A DNA stretch of 64,000 bases from Balaenoptera acutorostrata (GCF_949987535.1 NC_080074.1:43719083-43783082); one strand, 5' to 3'. Positions 11,288 to 23,375 are shown, numbered from the stretch's first letter. Notes: generated by a model not told the origin, from the letters alone. A program made the numbers and translations.

Positions 11288-12184
11288 TTTTTTTTTTTTA
11301 AAAAACAACAAACCATTTTTTATTTTCTTCCTGAAAATAGGTAGAGAAAGGAGTAGATGTATATTGAAGAGTTCCTGATGGAATTCAAGGGCACTTTAAA
11401 AAAAAACAACCCATTATGCAGGGTCATTTTGGAAGGTCAGTGCTCTATAGCCCCTTTATTGGCCTCAGGGAAAAATGATCACTTCCACATTTGAATTTTG
11501 GTAAAAGTTGTTTTTCCTGGACCACTGTTAAATTTCATCCAGCTTTTGGCAGGAATTGCCTTCCTGGACCCTGCTGGAGTGCTGGCTGACATGTTACATC
11601 TTCCACGGAGCAACAACTGTTCTATCAAATTCTGGGAGAGCAGCCTATTTTTGTTACCAGACGCTAGAGGATGCGTGACATGTCGTTAACCTTCAAAACT
11701 GGCTCTACACATGAGTATTGTCAACAGATGGTGACTCTGATTCTCCCTCTCTCCTCTCCCTGCCTTCCTCCCTCATCTCCATGATATCTTCTGGCACAGA
11801 ATGCTCATTGGTTTCAAAGGGAAATTTGTGTGTGTGTGAAACAGACATTGTGGAATGTGGAACAAGGACTGGAGCAAGGTTTCTTATATTTATAATTGAG
11901 GATTATAGAAATCCAATGGCAGAATAAACCACCAATACTGTTCATATGCAAAGACAGGCAATAGCGATGAAATGAACACCTCTACTGAGCGTCAGGCTGT
12001 TGAGCACCAGGGAAGGATGGCTGGGGCGCTGGATGGAAGAACTGAAAGCCAGCATTGGACTTAGATTTAGGTCTAACCATTTAACTTTCAAAGCTCTCAT
12101 TTTGCCTTTTTCATTTTTATCAGTGGAAATCAATAGTAATTAGGACATTAATTATCAACCAACCCAAAACATATCCTTGAAAAG
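11288..12184. other. No recognised feature
   Basis: Unassigned; a short GT tract at about 11829. No coding pattern I can support. Confidence 0.5.
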
Positions 12185-12420
12185 AGGAAGTTAATTGATT
12201 TGTTCAGCAAATGTGTATAGCATGTTTGCAATATACCAAGCACTATGCTAGGCTCTAGCGATAATACAAGAAAGAAACCAAAGTGCCTGTCTGGAGGAGG
12301 AAGACCAGTAAACAGAGGGCTGTAATATAGCTCTAATAACTTCCCATGGAAATACAGATGAGGAAGGCAGAAGGCTACAACTAATGACACAAGGGTGCCA
12401 TGGGGTGCAGTTCCAGAGGG
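12185..12420 (-). mobile_element. L2 LINE 3' end, antisense
   Basis: Shows the antisense L2 3' order: 'tttgttcagcaaatgtgtat', 'taccaagcactatgctaggc', 'gataatacaagaaagaaacc' and 'agaccagtaaacag'. Confidence 0.65.
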
Positions 12421-12814
12421 CATAAAAAAAATGTGGTACATGTGTCACATCTTCCCAAAGCATCCATTTTATCTCACTGGAAATTTAAACTCTCTTAAAA
12501 TAAAACATGGGTTAAAAAGTAGAAATAAATTTTCAAATAAATTTCTTTCATTTAGCCCAGTTACTGGTTCATTCTCTATTCTCCTAATGAAGACTTTTAG
12601 GGAAAAAAAAATTTGAGATCATGGGCCTAGGACATGATTATCAGCTTTTTGTACAGGAGTCACTGAAGCCCTATAAGCCCTTTAGTGCCACTTTGCCCTC
12701 AGGATTACAGGTATCCAGCATCACACTCTTTTACATTCATGTAACACTAAGAGTGCATTTAAAAAGTGCATTCAGTGGATTTTGCAAATCACATTAAACC
12801 AGCATGCCATACCC
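12421..12814. other. No recognised feature
   Basis: AT-rich; nothing recognised. Confidence 0.5.
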
Positions 12815-12985
12815 ACACTCGTGAGAGATGAGGAAAGTGAAGCTCTGTAAGATTAATTCAGGAGTAATTCACTTCAGTGACTTTTTTCAAAGTCACAGAG
12901 CTGTAAAGTGACAGAACCAGACTTCATCTTGGGTTTTCTGACACCAAATCTATTATTCTTTCTACTAAATCATACTGCCTCTCTT
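12815..12985 (-). mobile_element. MIR SINE, antisense
   Basis: Shows 'gagatgaggaaagtgaagct', 'caaagtcacagagctg', 'agtgacagaaccagacttc' and 'tactaaatcatactgcctct'. Confidence 0.7.
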
Positions 12986-13671
12986 TGCAATAATTAAAAA
13001 CAGGAAGACCTAGGTCAAGGAGCGCTAGCCTTTTTGTGGCTCATATCCATTTCCTTGCTATATCACTTTGTGAATGGAGAGTGAAAAGAGGAGGAGTAGA
13101 CCTTGGGTGATGCTAAAATGAGGGTCTTGAGAGTCTGGGTGAGACAGAACACTCCGCTTAATATCCGGGAACCCTTAGGAAAAACAGCATGGAAGGTAAT
13201 GAAGGGGGAGCTTGGTTAAGTAGGGAGTGTAGTGGTGACAGTTTAGGGATCTATCATGAAAGATTTCAAGATCTGTTGCTAGATTTTGAATCACTGGTTA
13301 GGTGACCTTGATGCACATTTTAGTCCTTGTTCTCCTGTTAATGCCTCATGACCTTGGGCTTGCTGTTTTGACTTTTCCATTCATCAAAACTGAAGCACAG
13401 TACTATATAAACTAGCTAACACTGGTGAAACTTTGGAAGGATATTTCACCAGGAAAATGTTTAAGGTTCGCATCTTAAATTAGGTTATCTGAAAGTATCA
13501 TGAGCCACATTGATGCTTATTAAAAAACAAATGAGGCTAAGATACATATTATCAATACCTGGCCATTTCTGAATTGCTTAAATATTTCACATGTATCTCT
13601 GGCAACAGATTAAATGAGGCATTTGCCTATAATAATTGCAGATTGATTAAAATCGTAAACTCTTATGATTT
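12986..13671. other. No recognised feature
   Basis: Unassigned; no coding pattern. Confidence 0.5.
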
Positions 13672-13686
13672 AAGATTTAAATTTTT

Positions 13687-14019
13687 GGGGCTTCCCTGGT
13701 GGCGCAGTGGTTGAGAATCTGCCTGCTAATGCAGGGGACACGGGTTCGAGCCCTGGTCTGGGAAGATCCCACATGCCACGGAGCAGCTGGGCCCGTGAGC
13801 CACAATTGCTGAGCCTGCGCGTCTGGAGCCTGTGCCCCGCGACGGGAGGGGCCGCGATAGAGAAAGGCCCGCGCACCGCGATGAAGAGCGGTCCCCGCAC
13901 CGCGATGAAGAGTGGCCCCCGCTTGCCGCAACTGGAGAAAGCCCTCGCACGAACCGAAGACCCAATACAGACAAAAATAATAAATAAATAAATAAATAAA
14001 TAAATAAAAAAGAAAAAAA
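13687..14019 (+). mobile_element. CHR-type SINE, type A with internal duplication, sense
   Basis: Full-length copy starting 'ggggcttccctggtggcgca'. A box tggcgcagtgg is at 13700-13710 and B box gggttcgagcc at 13742-13752. The TSD aagatttaaatttt is at 13672-13685 and 14020-14033. A unit 'cgcaccgcgatgaagag' occurs twice in tandem at about 13871-13919, a feature shared with the copy at 39457-39792. The minus-strand open frame of 189 codons at 13726-14295 runs through this SINE and is not a gene. Confidence 0.95.
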
Positions 14020-14033
14020 AAGATTTAAATTTT

Positions 14034-16219
14034 TAAGGCTGACACTAAGAAGTGATGAACTAAAGGAAGCCACAGTATGCCTGCCAATTATTGTTGGCAG
14101 GAAATGGGATGACTCATCCTGAACATGTGCTTTCATTGCCTGGGACAATGGGGCATGATGAAAATGTTCAACTTCTTGAATATTGTGGACATTTTTGTCA
14201 TTCAGTTTGTAGGAGACGGTTGAAATGCAACCACAGACTAATAAGAATGCCAAAGTGCCCCAATGCTTTTGTGTGAGAAAACTGATGATAAACATTGGGA
14301 AAAAGACCTGGATTGTTTCAAAATAGTCAACAGATGTGCTATGGACTAGAAGAGACTATGTGTGATGGGTCCCAGGAAAGTAGAGGTGGAGAAATTCCAG
14401 AATTTAGGAAGGAAGTGTAATATTGCTGATGGAAGGCATGACCCATAACCAAGAGGGAGGGAGTAGGATTAGTTGCTGGGGAGAAGTAAACAAATGTATT
14501 TTGGTTGCAGGAGAATGGGAACATTTGTGAAGTTCTTCCTAATGCGACTCTGATAGGATATCATCTCCTGTCTGGTATCTCATTCTGTAAAAATATCTGA
14601 CAAATATAGAGGAAAAAAGGTATTAACTTGGTTTAACCTCCATGGACTGGTCCAGAGTTACTGGGAAACTTACAAGGACTTGGAGGTGTGTGTGGGGACA
14701 GGGCAGTATATGGGAAATCTCTGTTCCTTCCACTCAATGTTGCTGCAAATATAAAACTGCACTAAAAAATTGTCTATTAAAAAAAAACAAAAAAAGAGAA
14801 AAGGACTGGGAGTTGTTGACCAAGTCTGATCGAGGCCATACTGGTTTGGCAAAAGGATATTAACTGAAGCTCAGGTTTTATTCTTAACTGGTTCTATAAC
14901 CTGAAGTAAGTTTGCTTTCTGGGCTTGTGTTTCTGTATCTATTAACGAGAAGTTTCCCTAGATTATCTTCAAGGTCTTTTCCAGCTGGAAAATGCTGTGA
15001 TTCATGCGAGGAGAAATATCTGTGTACATACAACCGTCTCAGAAGGAATCACAGTTTTGCCAACAGATAAATACCTTGAGTCATTTTGCCATTTCCCAGG
15101 AAAATCTACCCTCTGTTATTATAGGTTTGCACTAACAGGTGTGCTGTTGATGGGTGGGGCACGAACTGAAGGACATGATTATTGTGAGTGGGGAAAGGGG
15201 ATATAGATGGAGAGAATTAGTCATGAGAGTTGCGCCGGGGATCACTTTTCATTGTAACCTTATCCATACTGTCCACAGGGAGATCCTAGATTTGCATTTT
15301 CTCATTCGATTTGCAGCCCAGAAAACGTTTGTTCAGTTGGGGCCCGCTTTATAAAAAGTGTGCTACACACGTCCAGAACTGTAAAAGGAAAACACAAGAG
15401 GTGGGTAACTGGAGTCTTGTGGTTTGTTCCACAGTGGAGTGGATGTTATGTATTCTCCCATAGTCTGCAGAGATGCAGGCAGACGATGCCCTTGAAGGCA
15501 AGCTCGCCTTTTCCTGTGTACATCCCTAATAACACCGCAGTGAATATTGCAAGAAAATGATGCAGTGTAAAGTAATGCTAAAGCCAAAGGAGCCTTGTGT
15601 AAACAAATCCTTGCAGAGATCTTGGACGATCTCTAAATACTCTCCCGATTCATTCACTCAAACATTAGAGGATCTGTCTGTGAGCCAGAGAGTTTTTCAT
15701 TTGGAATCATGACACTCTACAGGCAGTAACACGGAAGAAAGTCTTTTTATCTCAGCTTTCAAAAAGCTCCATTAGGCAGATTCTTTTTCTTCTTTTCCAA
15801 ACAGACCCCTGATTATTTGGGAGAAGGTAGGTTCTTGACAAGTGCTCTTCCCAATGGCACTGCATTGTAATTCAACCCCCAGTAACTTGACCAGCTTTTG
15901 ACGTTATCGGATCGGAAGAGAGGAGAACTCCAGCCTGAGGCTCTGGCCGCAAGGTGGCTGTTAAGAGTACAGCCCTGCTGCAGCCTCTCTGTGGGTCCTC
16001 GCCTCCCAACGGCTCATTTCAATTTTTATGTTAGAGCTGCATGTAGAGACCTATCAGATAGCACAAGAAACAGATGTTGGTTCCTTGACTCAAAGCTCTA
16101 AGGTTTCAGAATATATGAAAACTGGTATTTATGTGGCATTTATCTCGCAGCTCCTGGGATGGTTTTGATTTCAGATTATTTTTCTTGGTCTTCAATATTG
16201 AAAATGTGCTTTTTTATAC
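14034..16219. other. Long stretch without a recognised feature
   Basis: About 2.2 kb of unassigned, probably single-copy DNA. A somewhat CpG-richer piece lies at about 15890-16010. No splice-bounded open frame that I would defend. Confidence 0.45.
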
Positions 16220-16338
16220 CAGTGGTTCTCAAACTTCAATGTACATTACAGTCATCCGAGGGTGCTTATTAAAAATGAAGATTCACATGCCCTTTGCCCA
16301 GAGATTCTGATTCAAAACATCTGAGGTAGGGCCAGACG
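16220..16338 (+). mobile_element. MER5-type hAT-Charlie MITE fragment
   Basis: Starts with the diagnostic MER5 end 'cagtggttctcaaacttcaa', then 'ttattaaaaatgaagattc', 'cccagagattctgattcaaa' and 'catctgaggtagggcca'. The 3' part is missing where the L1 begins. Confidence 0.8.
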
Positions 16339-16691
16339 TTTTTATTTGATGCTTAAATCTTTTTATTGAGTTGTCAAATACCCACAGTAAAGTGCTCTCA
16401 AGTTCACAGTTCAGTGAAGTTTTAAAAGACTTCATAGTTTTAGAACCGTTTTAGGTTGACAACAAAATTGAGAGGGACGTACAGAGATTCCCCTTATTCC
16501 TCCTGCCCCAACACATGCCTCCCGTATCACCAACATCATTCACCAGAATGGGACATGTTTTACCAAGGTTGAACTCACATTGACACATCATAATCACCCA
16601 AAGTTTATAGGTTACCTCAGAGTTCACTCTTGGTATTGTACATTCTATGGGTTTGAACAAATGTATAATGACATATATCCGTCATTCTAAT

Positions 16692-16976
16692 TTTTTTTTT
16701 TTTAAATTTATTTATGGCTATGTTGGGTCTTCGTTTCTGTGCGAGGGCTTTCTCTAGTTGTGGCAAGCGGGGACCACTCTTCATCGCGGTACGCAGGCCT
16801 CTAACTATCGTGGCCTCTCTTGTTGCGGAGCACAGGCTCCAGACGCGCAGGCTCAGTAATTGTGGGTCACGGGCCCAGCTGCTCCGTGGCATGTGGGATC
16901 TTCCCAGACCAGGGCTCGAACCCGTGTCCCCTGCATTGGCAGGCAGATTCTCAACCACTGCGCCACCAGGGAAGCC
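16692..16976 (-). mobile_element. CHR-type SINE, type A, antisense, inside an L1
   Basis: TSD ccgtcattctaat is at 16679-16691 and 16977-16989. It runs from a T tail through 'tggctatgttgggtcttcg' to 'caccagggaagcc'. It sits in the 3' UTR part of the antisense L1. Confidence 0.95.
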
Positions 16977-17396
16977 CCGTCATTCTAATATTATACAGAG
17001 TATTTCCACTGCCGTAAAAATCCTCTGTGCTCTGCCTATTCATCTCTCCAACCCCCCAACCCCTTATCTTTTGTCTCCATAGTTTTACATTTTCCAGAAT
17101 GTAATATAGTTGGAATCATGTAGTATGTAGCCTTTTCAGATTGGCTTTTTTCAATTAGTAATATACACTTAAGACTCCTCCATTACTATGTAGCTTGATG
17201 GCTCATTTCTTTTTAGCACTGAATAATATTCCGTTGTCTGGGTGTAGGAAAGTTTATTCATCCATTCACCTACTGAAGGACATCTTGGTTGCTTCCAAGG
17301 TTTAGCAACTATGAATAAAGCTGCCATAAATATCCATGTGCAGGTTTTTGTGTAAACATAAGTTTTCAATTCGTTTGAATAAATGCCTAGGTTCTT

Positions 17397-17755
17397 TTTT
17401 TTTTTTTTATAAATTATTTTATTTATTTATTTTTGGTTGTGTTGGGTCTTCGTTGCTGTGTGTGGGCTTTCTCTAGTTGCGGCGAGCGGGGGCTACTCTT
17501 CATTGCGGTGCGCAGGCTTCTCATTGCGGTGGCTTCTCTTGTTGTGGAGCACGGGCTCTAGGCGCATGGGCTTCAGTAGTTGTGGCACTTGGGCTCAGTA
17601 GTTGTGGCTCACAGGCTCTAGAGCGCAGGCTCAGTAGCTGTGGCGCACGAGCTTAGTTGCTCTGCGGCATGTGGGATCTTCCCGGACCAGGGCTCGAACC
17701 CGTGTCCCCTGCATTGGCAGGCGGATTCTTAACCACTGCGCCACCAGGGAAGCCC
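17397..17755 (-). mobile_element. CHR-type SINE, type B, antisense, inside an L1
   Basis: A perfect 15 bp TSD, aatgcctaggttctt, is at 17382-17396 and 17756-17770. Full-length type B body and intact A and B boxes on the minus strand. Confidence 0.96.
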
Positions 17756-18322
17756 AATGCCTAGGTTCTTGATTGCTGGAATATATGGTAAGATTATGTT
17801 TAGTTTTATGAGAACCACCAAACTGTCTTCCAAAGTGGCTGTACTATTTTGTATTTCTACCAGCAATGAATGAGAGTTCCGTTGCTCCCCATCCTTGCCA
17901 GCATTTAGTGTTGTGGGTGTTCTGGATTTTGACCATTCTGACTGGTGTGTAGTGCTATCTCATTGTTGCTTTAATTTGCATTTCTCTGGTGACAAATGAC
18001 ATGGAGCATCTTTTCATATACTTATTTACCATCTGTATATCTTCTTTGATGAGGTGTCTGTTAAGGTGTTTGGCCCGTGTTTTAATTAGATTTTTGTTTT
18101 GTTATGATTGAGTTTCACGAGTTCTTTGAATATTTTGGATAACAGTCCTTTATCAGATATGTCTTTTGCAAATATTTTCTCCCAGTTAAGTGGCTTGTCT
18201 TCTAATTCTTTTGATACTGTCTTTAGCAGAGCAAAAGCTTTTAATTTTAATGAAGTCCAGCTTATCAATTATTCCTTTCATGGATCTTGTCTTTGATGTC
18301 GTATTTAAAAAGGCATCACCAT

Positions 18323-18780
18323 ACCTGGGGCGGTTTCCTTTCAGGAGTCTCTGCTCCAGTAAGCTGTGACTCCCTTTATTCTCCTACCTGTCTCTCCAGT
18401 CTTGAGGGCAGCAGTTTGCCCTGTGTCCTCCCCTCTCTTATGGATCCAAGAAGAGTTATTGCTTTTTCAGTCTGTTCAGCTTTTTACCTGTTTTTAGTAA
18501 AAACAAAAGGATGGAGTGGCAAATTCCAAGCTCCTGACATGAAGAACCGGGAACCAGCAGCCTTCCAGTTCACTGAATTTTCACAAACGTATATATCTGT
18601 GTATACACAGCCACCACCAAGATAAAGCTGTGGAATGTTGCAACACCCCAGAATGTTTGCTCATGCCCCTTCTCAGGCCAACCTTACCCCACCCTGTCCT
18701 GAGATAACCACCATTTTAACGATTCCAAGAGTTTGCAATTTTAACCAGTAGCTCAAGTGATCTGGACGTGTATGCCTTTC
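18323..18780 (-). mobile_element. Older L1M 3' UTR pieces, antisense
   Basis: Shows 'cttgagggcagcagtttgcc', 'ctcttatggatccaagaaga', 'tcagtctgttcagcttttta' and 'gatggagtggcaaattccaa', then 'cagccaccaccaagataaa', 'caccccagaatgtttgctca' and 'ataaccaccattttaac'. These are 3' UTR-type antisense L1M motifs, so they form a second element lying next to the L1 at 16339-18322. Confidence 0.65.
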
Positions 18781-19154
18781 TTCATCTTTTGAAAATTAGT
18801 GGATTTAGTACCATGGTCAGGAAAAACTCACCTGTAGTTCTAAGGCTGAAACTATTCAATAGTAGAAGTAGTCACATAATTAATAAACTTAACACCCCTA
18901 TCAAAATAATCTTCCCCAGAGATCTAGGAAACCCTAAATCCAGAGGGGGCTGCCAGGCACAGAAAGTCATGCCTAGAATGTGACTGGTGAAAAGAAGACT
19001 GACGAAAAAGTAATGCTAGGGTGTTTGGTGGTGTCTTATGAAAACTTTCCTTGAAAGTAGGAAGTTTTAATATCTGTCAAGCGCTGCTATACAGGTGGAG
19101 GGTATTTTGATTCCGTAAAATCTATTTCTTTAGCTAGAAACAGTAATAGTTAAT
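18781..19154. other. No recognised feature
   Basis: AT-rich, unassigned. Confidence 0.5.
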
Positions 19155-19440
19155 ATTGTTAGAGCATCTTAATTAATTCTCACAACAACCCTATTAAAAT
19201 AAACTTTTCCCAGAAAACCAATATCAATTCTTTAGTTAGAAATATAATGCTGAACATTTTTTGACTGTTTCCTATGTGTCTGTTGTTGTGCTTAGTGCTT
19301 TAGATGGCTTGTCTTTTTTTCATTATTTCCATATTCAGAAGAGAGAAATAAGCACTAGTGAGCTTTCCCAAAGTCACTAATAGGTGGTAGATGAGCTTTG
19401 AATCCAACCCTAGTCTCAGCCATATCCTAATCACTTAGCT
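19155..19440 (-). mobile_element. MIR SINE, antisense, diverged
   Basis: Shows 'ttaattctcacaacaaccct', a later 'cagaagagagaaataagcac', 'cccaaagtcactaataggtg' and 'tttgaatccaaccctagtct'. The middle is disturbed, possibly by an insertion of about 100 bp. Confidence 0.6.
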
Positions 19441-20544
19441 TCTGTGCTGGACTCCTTCCCTAGAGAAAAACAACCCATTAATTTCTTCACTTGGTGGAAC
19501 TCTGATGTCTTAAGATTATACAGTTTACTTGGTTTTAATATAAGTCTTTTGATGGAAAATTTGGAGGTCTGAGTATTCATGACCATCAGAAGGCATAAAC
19601 TCTTACTAGGTGATAACTTCCAACATAGGTTCATAAATTGGCATTCTGGTTTATACATCAGAATCTTGTGAGTTTGAGCAATGTGTAAATGGGCCCCTAG
19701 AGGGCTGAACAGCTCTGTGTACCATGATTAAAATTAAGTTTCAAAACTTGAAAACCTGAGGATAATAGCTGACCCCAGGTAATTTTGCCATGGTATTATC
19801 AGCAAAGTAAGTTCCATTTCCTAATTATCTCCCTGCTCCAGCCCCACAAGAGTTTCTTTCTGTACTAAAGGATTTATACACTTAGTTTTTCTTACTTCAC
19901 TTGAAAATTCCAAAGAAGGAATATAGATTCAAGAGAAAAATGTATTCTTTCTTTGCTTTCGTCATTAAAATATACATACAAGGATGGTGAATATTAGTAT
20001 TTAAAGATCTGGTCCCACTGTTTTATTGGTTGTACCATAAAATGTGGTGGAAAAAAAAATCACCTCAAGGATTCCTAGGCAGGCCTAATTTCTTTTGGAA
20101 ACAAGAGTTACAGATTCCATAATCTCCCTTCATGAATAACTCCAATTCCTTTTGCTTAAGCAAAATCCAAGTGTACTCTCATAAACAGCTGACCAATACC
20201 AGTCTTTTTTTTTTTTTGCTTTCAATCACATTTCAGCTCAGAGCACACATGCTCCTTTTTAGATAGGTCTTTTAGCACTCACAGAGAAGGAACAAATGCC
20301 CTTTTCACTGTAACACCTTCCCTTAGCTTTAACCTTGAACTCCATCTGTGGGATCTGGCATTCATCAGTATAAAGGGGAGTTTGATCGCATTGTCAGCAG
20401 TAACTCTATAGCATCAGGCTACTAATTCTTTTGGGTCTATCCACGTTAAGGTAAATGCACTCTTATGGCCTGTGAAGCAAAATAATAGGGACTTAGGAGC
20501 TCCCATATCCATTTAGAATTTATTCAGCCATCTAGTCGTTATTC
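19441..20544. other. No recognised feature
   Basis: Unassigned; a T run at about 20205-20217. No coding pattern. Confidence 0.5.
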
Positions 20545-20665
20545 CACTAGAATGTATGCTCCATGAGTACAGGGATTTTTATCTGTTTTTGATCACTGTG
20601 TTTACTAGTATCTGGTACATAATAAGTACTCAATAAATATTTATTGAATGAATTGATTCATCCAT
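20545..20665 (+). mobile_element. L2 LINE 3' end, sense
   Basis: Typical L2 end: 'agaatgtatgctccatgagt', 'acagggatttttatctgttt', 'tggtacataataagtactca' and 'ataaatatttattgaatgaa'. Confidence 0.8.
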
Positions 20666-20962
20666 CCATCCTTCCAATGATTACCACCCCTCAGGAAAGG
20701 TACATGCATCTTTAGGTGCATAGAAGGAAAAATATTGGTTTCCTCTAAGATGACTAAAAAGCAGCTCTCCTGCTCTGCCATTTCACACAGCTCGAACAAG
20801 TACTAAAGTATATCAGACTACTGCATTTTTCTCTTTATTTAACCATCCTGCTGCCAAAAAAAAAAAGTTATTCTTCTGGTGAAGATCATTTAAGCGACTG
20901 TATATTTGCCAAACAGCAGTTTTGGTAAATTTTCACTCAGCAGCACCGGTATGTTCTTTTTT

Positions 20963-21312
20963 TTTATAAATTTATTTATTTATTTATTTTTGGCTGTGTT
21001 GGGTCTTTGTTGCTGCAGGTGGGCTTTCTCTAGTTGCGGCGAGCGGGGGCTACTCTTCGTTGCGGTGCGTGGGCCTCTCATTGCGGTGGCTTCTCCTGTT
21101 GCGGAGCACGGGCTCTAGGCGCGCGGGCTTCAGTAGTTGTGGCACGCTGTCTTCAGTAGTTGTGGCTTGAGGGCTGCAGAGCACAGACTCAGTAGTTGTG
21201 GCGCACGGGCTTATTTGCTCCTTGGCACATGGGATCTTTCCGGATTGGGGCTCGAACCCGTGTCCCCTGCATTGGCAGGCGGATTTTTAACCACTGTGCC
21301 ATCAGGGAAGCC
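20963..21312 (-). mobile_element. CHR-type SINE, type B, antisense
   Basis: TSD ccggtatgttctttttt is at 20946-20962, with a second copy at 21313-21329 differing at two positions. Full-length with A and B boxes. It ends 'gtgccatcagggaagcc', a slight variant of the usual head. Confidence 0.95.
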
Positions 21313-21329
21313 CCGGCTTGTTCTTTTTT

Positions 21330-22514
21330 AATTCCAGCTTTCATTCATGGAAATACCAATTCATCTATGATTATTCAATAATCAAGGGAGTTATTTACCC
21401 CTGAAATGAGTTTGATTTACTAGTAAGATAGGTAAGTCATGAACAGAGGAATCAGTCTTTAAAAGGGCACTTTTCCATTGAATGGATATTTAAAATCTGT
21501 TGGATTAAAGGAAGGATGGGAAGATAATGGCAGAGAGGACTTTTGTGCAGCTCAGGTCCCACCCAGCTTCCCCTGTTCCACCGAGTAGCGATGGTGGTGA
21601 TCACATCCCGTCTCTATCGAGCACTGCTATTAGGTCATAAGCAAGTAGAGATAGATGGCTAGCTGTGTCTGGGTCTCCGTGGGTCATTTTTGATTGTTAA
21701 CTGTTGCAACTCTCACCACCTAACTTCAACCCCATCACTTCCTCTCTGGTGTATCCTTTATCAAGTTTCATTGCCTGGGAGCTCTAGGATACCACTCTAA
21801 TACATGCCACCTTGTGTTGTTGAATCCTGCACAGACCTGGAAGATGAGCATATTCTTAGATGTACTAAACAATTCTGCATGGTGCGAACTGGAGGTGACC
21901 AGGGCTAGACAAGGGGAACAGGAGTTCAGTAACTCCATGCCCTAACTGGTTGTCATTGAAGCCACTGTTGCCACAGAAACGGGGAAATGCTTAAATTCCA
22001 AGTCTTATTTGCAAATCCCAAGGCTTTTCCTTTACTGACAGTGGAAGTAATTATGCCAATAGCTCAAAGACATATTCTTATGGAATCTTATACGTCAAAC
22101 TCCTTGCAAAGCCAAATCTTCATGGATCATTCAAATTAATTAATATTGAGTGGTAATTGCTGCTGAAAATTCAGGGCTTCATGTATGGCAGGATTTCATT
22201 TTATCATTACTCTGGGGTTAGGTCAGTAGATTAGCGTGCGCTGGGACGCATTGTTCACAATGATGAAGTGAATGCACTGAAATGGAAGATAGGAACATTA
22301 TTACCATAGAATGCTATGTTAGCCTGCCAGTAAACATAGTCGGCCTCAGCTTCACTTTACTGACTCTGTGGGGATTCTGCTCTTGGTGTGTGCAGATAAA
22401 GCATCTCCTATGGGACCAGGTCTTATCTTTTGAACTCGGATTCCATCATTCATAGGAAAGAACCCTGTGCCAGGCCCACAGTCATATTCACAGACTGCAG
22501 TGTCATGGTTAAGA
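21330..22514. other. No recognised feature
   Basis: Unassigned, probably single-copy DNA. No convincing exon. Confidence 0.45.
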
Positions 22515-23105
22515 ACTCAGATGCCACAGTAAGGCTGCCCAGGGCTCTAAACTGGTTCCTCATTTAAACTAGCTGTGTGACCTCAGACGAGTGCCTGAAC
22601 CTCTCTGAATCTCTGTAATGTCAGGGGAATAACAGCACTTATTGCATAGGATTGTTAAATAACAAAAATTCAACTGAGTAAATTTAAGGATCAAATTGAC
22701 TTTATTAAACAATCATGAATTGGGCAGCATCCATCTGGCAAATAGAAAAGAGCTTCACTGGGCTGTAGAAAAGGAAAGATTTTGTGGAAAGGGGGAGGAA
22801 AAGGAAATTATTAGCAAAGAATGGATTGTTTCAGGCAAGGTTGCCCTCCTAAGGGGAACAGAAGGGCCCATGGGCCGGATTACCTCTCTTAGTGCTGACC
22901 AGGTAATTCCAGCTTGACTGGTTAAAGGTTACATTCCTGGGGGGTTGAGACTGCAATTAGTTTAGGTATTAAGCACAAGGGACTCCATTTTGGATCTGCT
23001 GTCTGCTTTTTAACAGGATTAAATGAGATAATGCATTTGTCATGCTGGCCATTGTACCTGGAATTCAGGAAGTACTCAATAAATCTTAGCCATTATGTTA
23101 TTATT
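22515..23105 (+). mobile_element. MIR SINE, sense, split by a solo LTR
   Basis: The first half (22515-22652) shows 'actagctgtgtgacctcaga', 'cctctctgaatctctgtaat' and 'ataacagcacttattgcata'. The second half (23016-23105) continues in order with 'attaaatgagataatgcatt' and 'gtactcaataaatcttagcc'. The interruption is the LTR at 22653-23015. Confidence 0.8.
22653..23015 (-). mobile_element. Solo LTR, ERV1-like, antisense
   Basis: A 363 bp block starting TGTTA and ending TAACA, with a 4 bp TSD GGAT at 22649-22652 and 23016-23019. TG...CA ends plus a 4 bp TSD fit class I (gammaretrovirus-like) LTRs. Read on the minus strand, it begins with an 'aaaatggagtc' motif near the 5' end and has an AATAAA signal near 22705, in the right place for an LTR. 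No internal proviral sequence remains, so this is a recombination product with no coding capacity. I cannot name the subfamily. Confidence 0.82.
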
Positions 23106-23214
23106 GTTCATTGGGGAAAAGAGTTTGAAAGGGAAATGAGGCTAGAGAAAAGTGGGAGATGGGAGGAATTTTGAGAAAGACAGACAAACTATCTTTATAT
23201 TTCTTCATTTTTAA

Positions 23215-23375
23215 CCAATATTTATTGAGTAATCACTCTGTGCCATGCTCTATTCTATGCATTTGGAATATGGTAGTGGAGAAAATAAGTATTTCTGCTC
23301 TTGTGGAGCTTACCGTCTACTGAGGAGACAGTTAATAAGCAGTAAACACAATAACTAAAGTATATCGTATATTAG
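23215..23375 (-). mobile_element. L2 LINE 3' end, antisense
   Basis: Shows 'accaatatttattgagtaat', 'cactctgtgccatgctctat', 'cttgtggagcttaccgtcta' and 'cagttaataagcagtaaaca'. Confidence 0.75.

Larger units (their letters stand above)
16339..18322 (-). mobile_element. L1 (L1MA/MB-like) 3' half, antisense, holding two SINEs
   Basis: Continuous antisense L1 3' UTR and ORF2 end: 'caaaattgagagggacgtac', 'cattgacacatcataatcac', 'tcatgtagtatgtagccttt', 'catccatgtgcaggtttttg', 'caaactgtcttccaaagtgg', 'gtcctttatcagatatgtct' and 'atgaagtccagcttatcaat'. ORF2 is read on the minus strand and is broken. CHR SINEs at 16692-16976 and 17397-17755 split it; removing them with one TSD each restores continuous L1 order. 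Confidence 0.88.

Noticed and set aside
13700..13752. A and B boxes as a true tRNA gene
   Set aside because: The boxes lie in a SINE head that no longer folds as a mature tRNA, and are shared by all complete CHR copies.
13726..14295. 189-codon open frame on the minus strand as a gene
   Set aside because: Its C-terminal part is a translation of the CHR SINE at 13687-14019 and the rest has no recognisable protein features.
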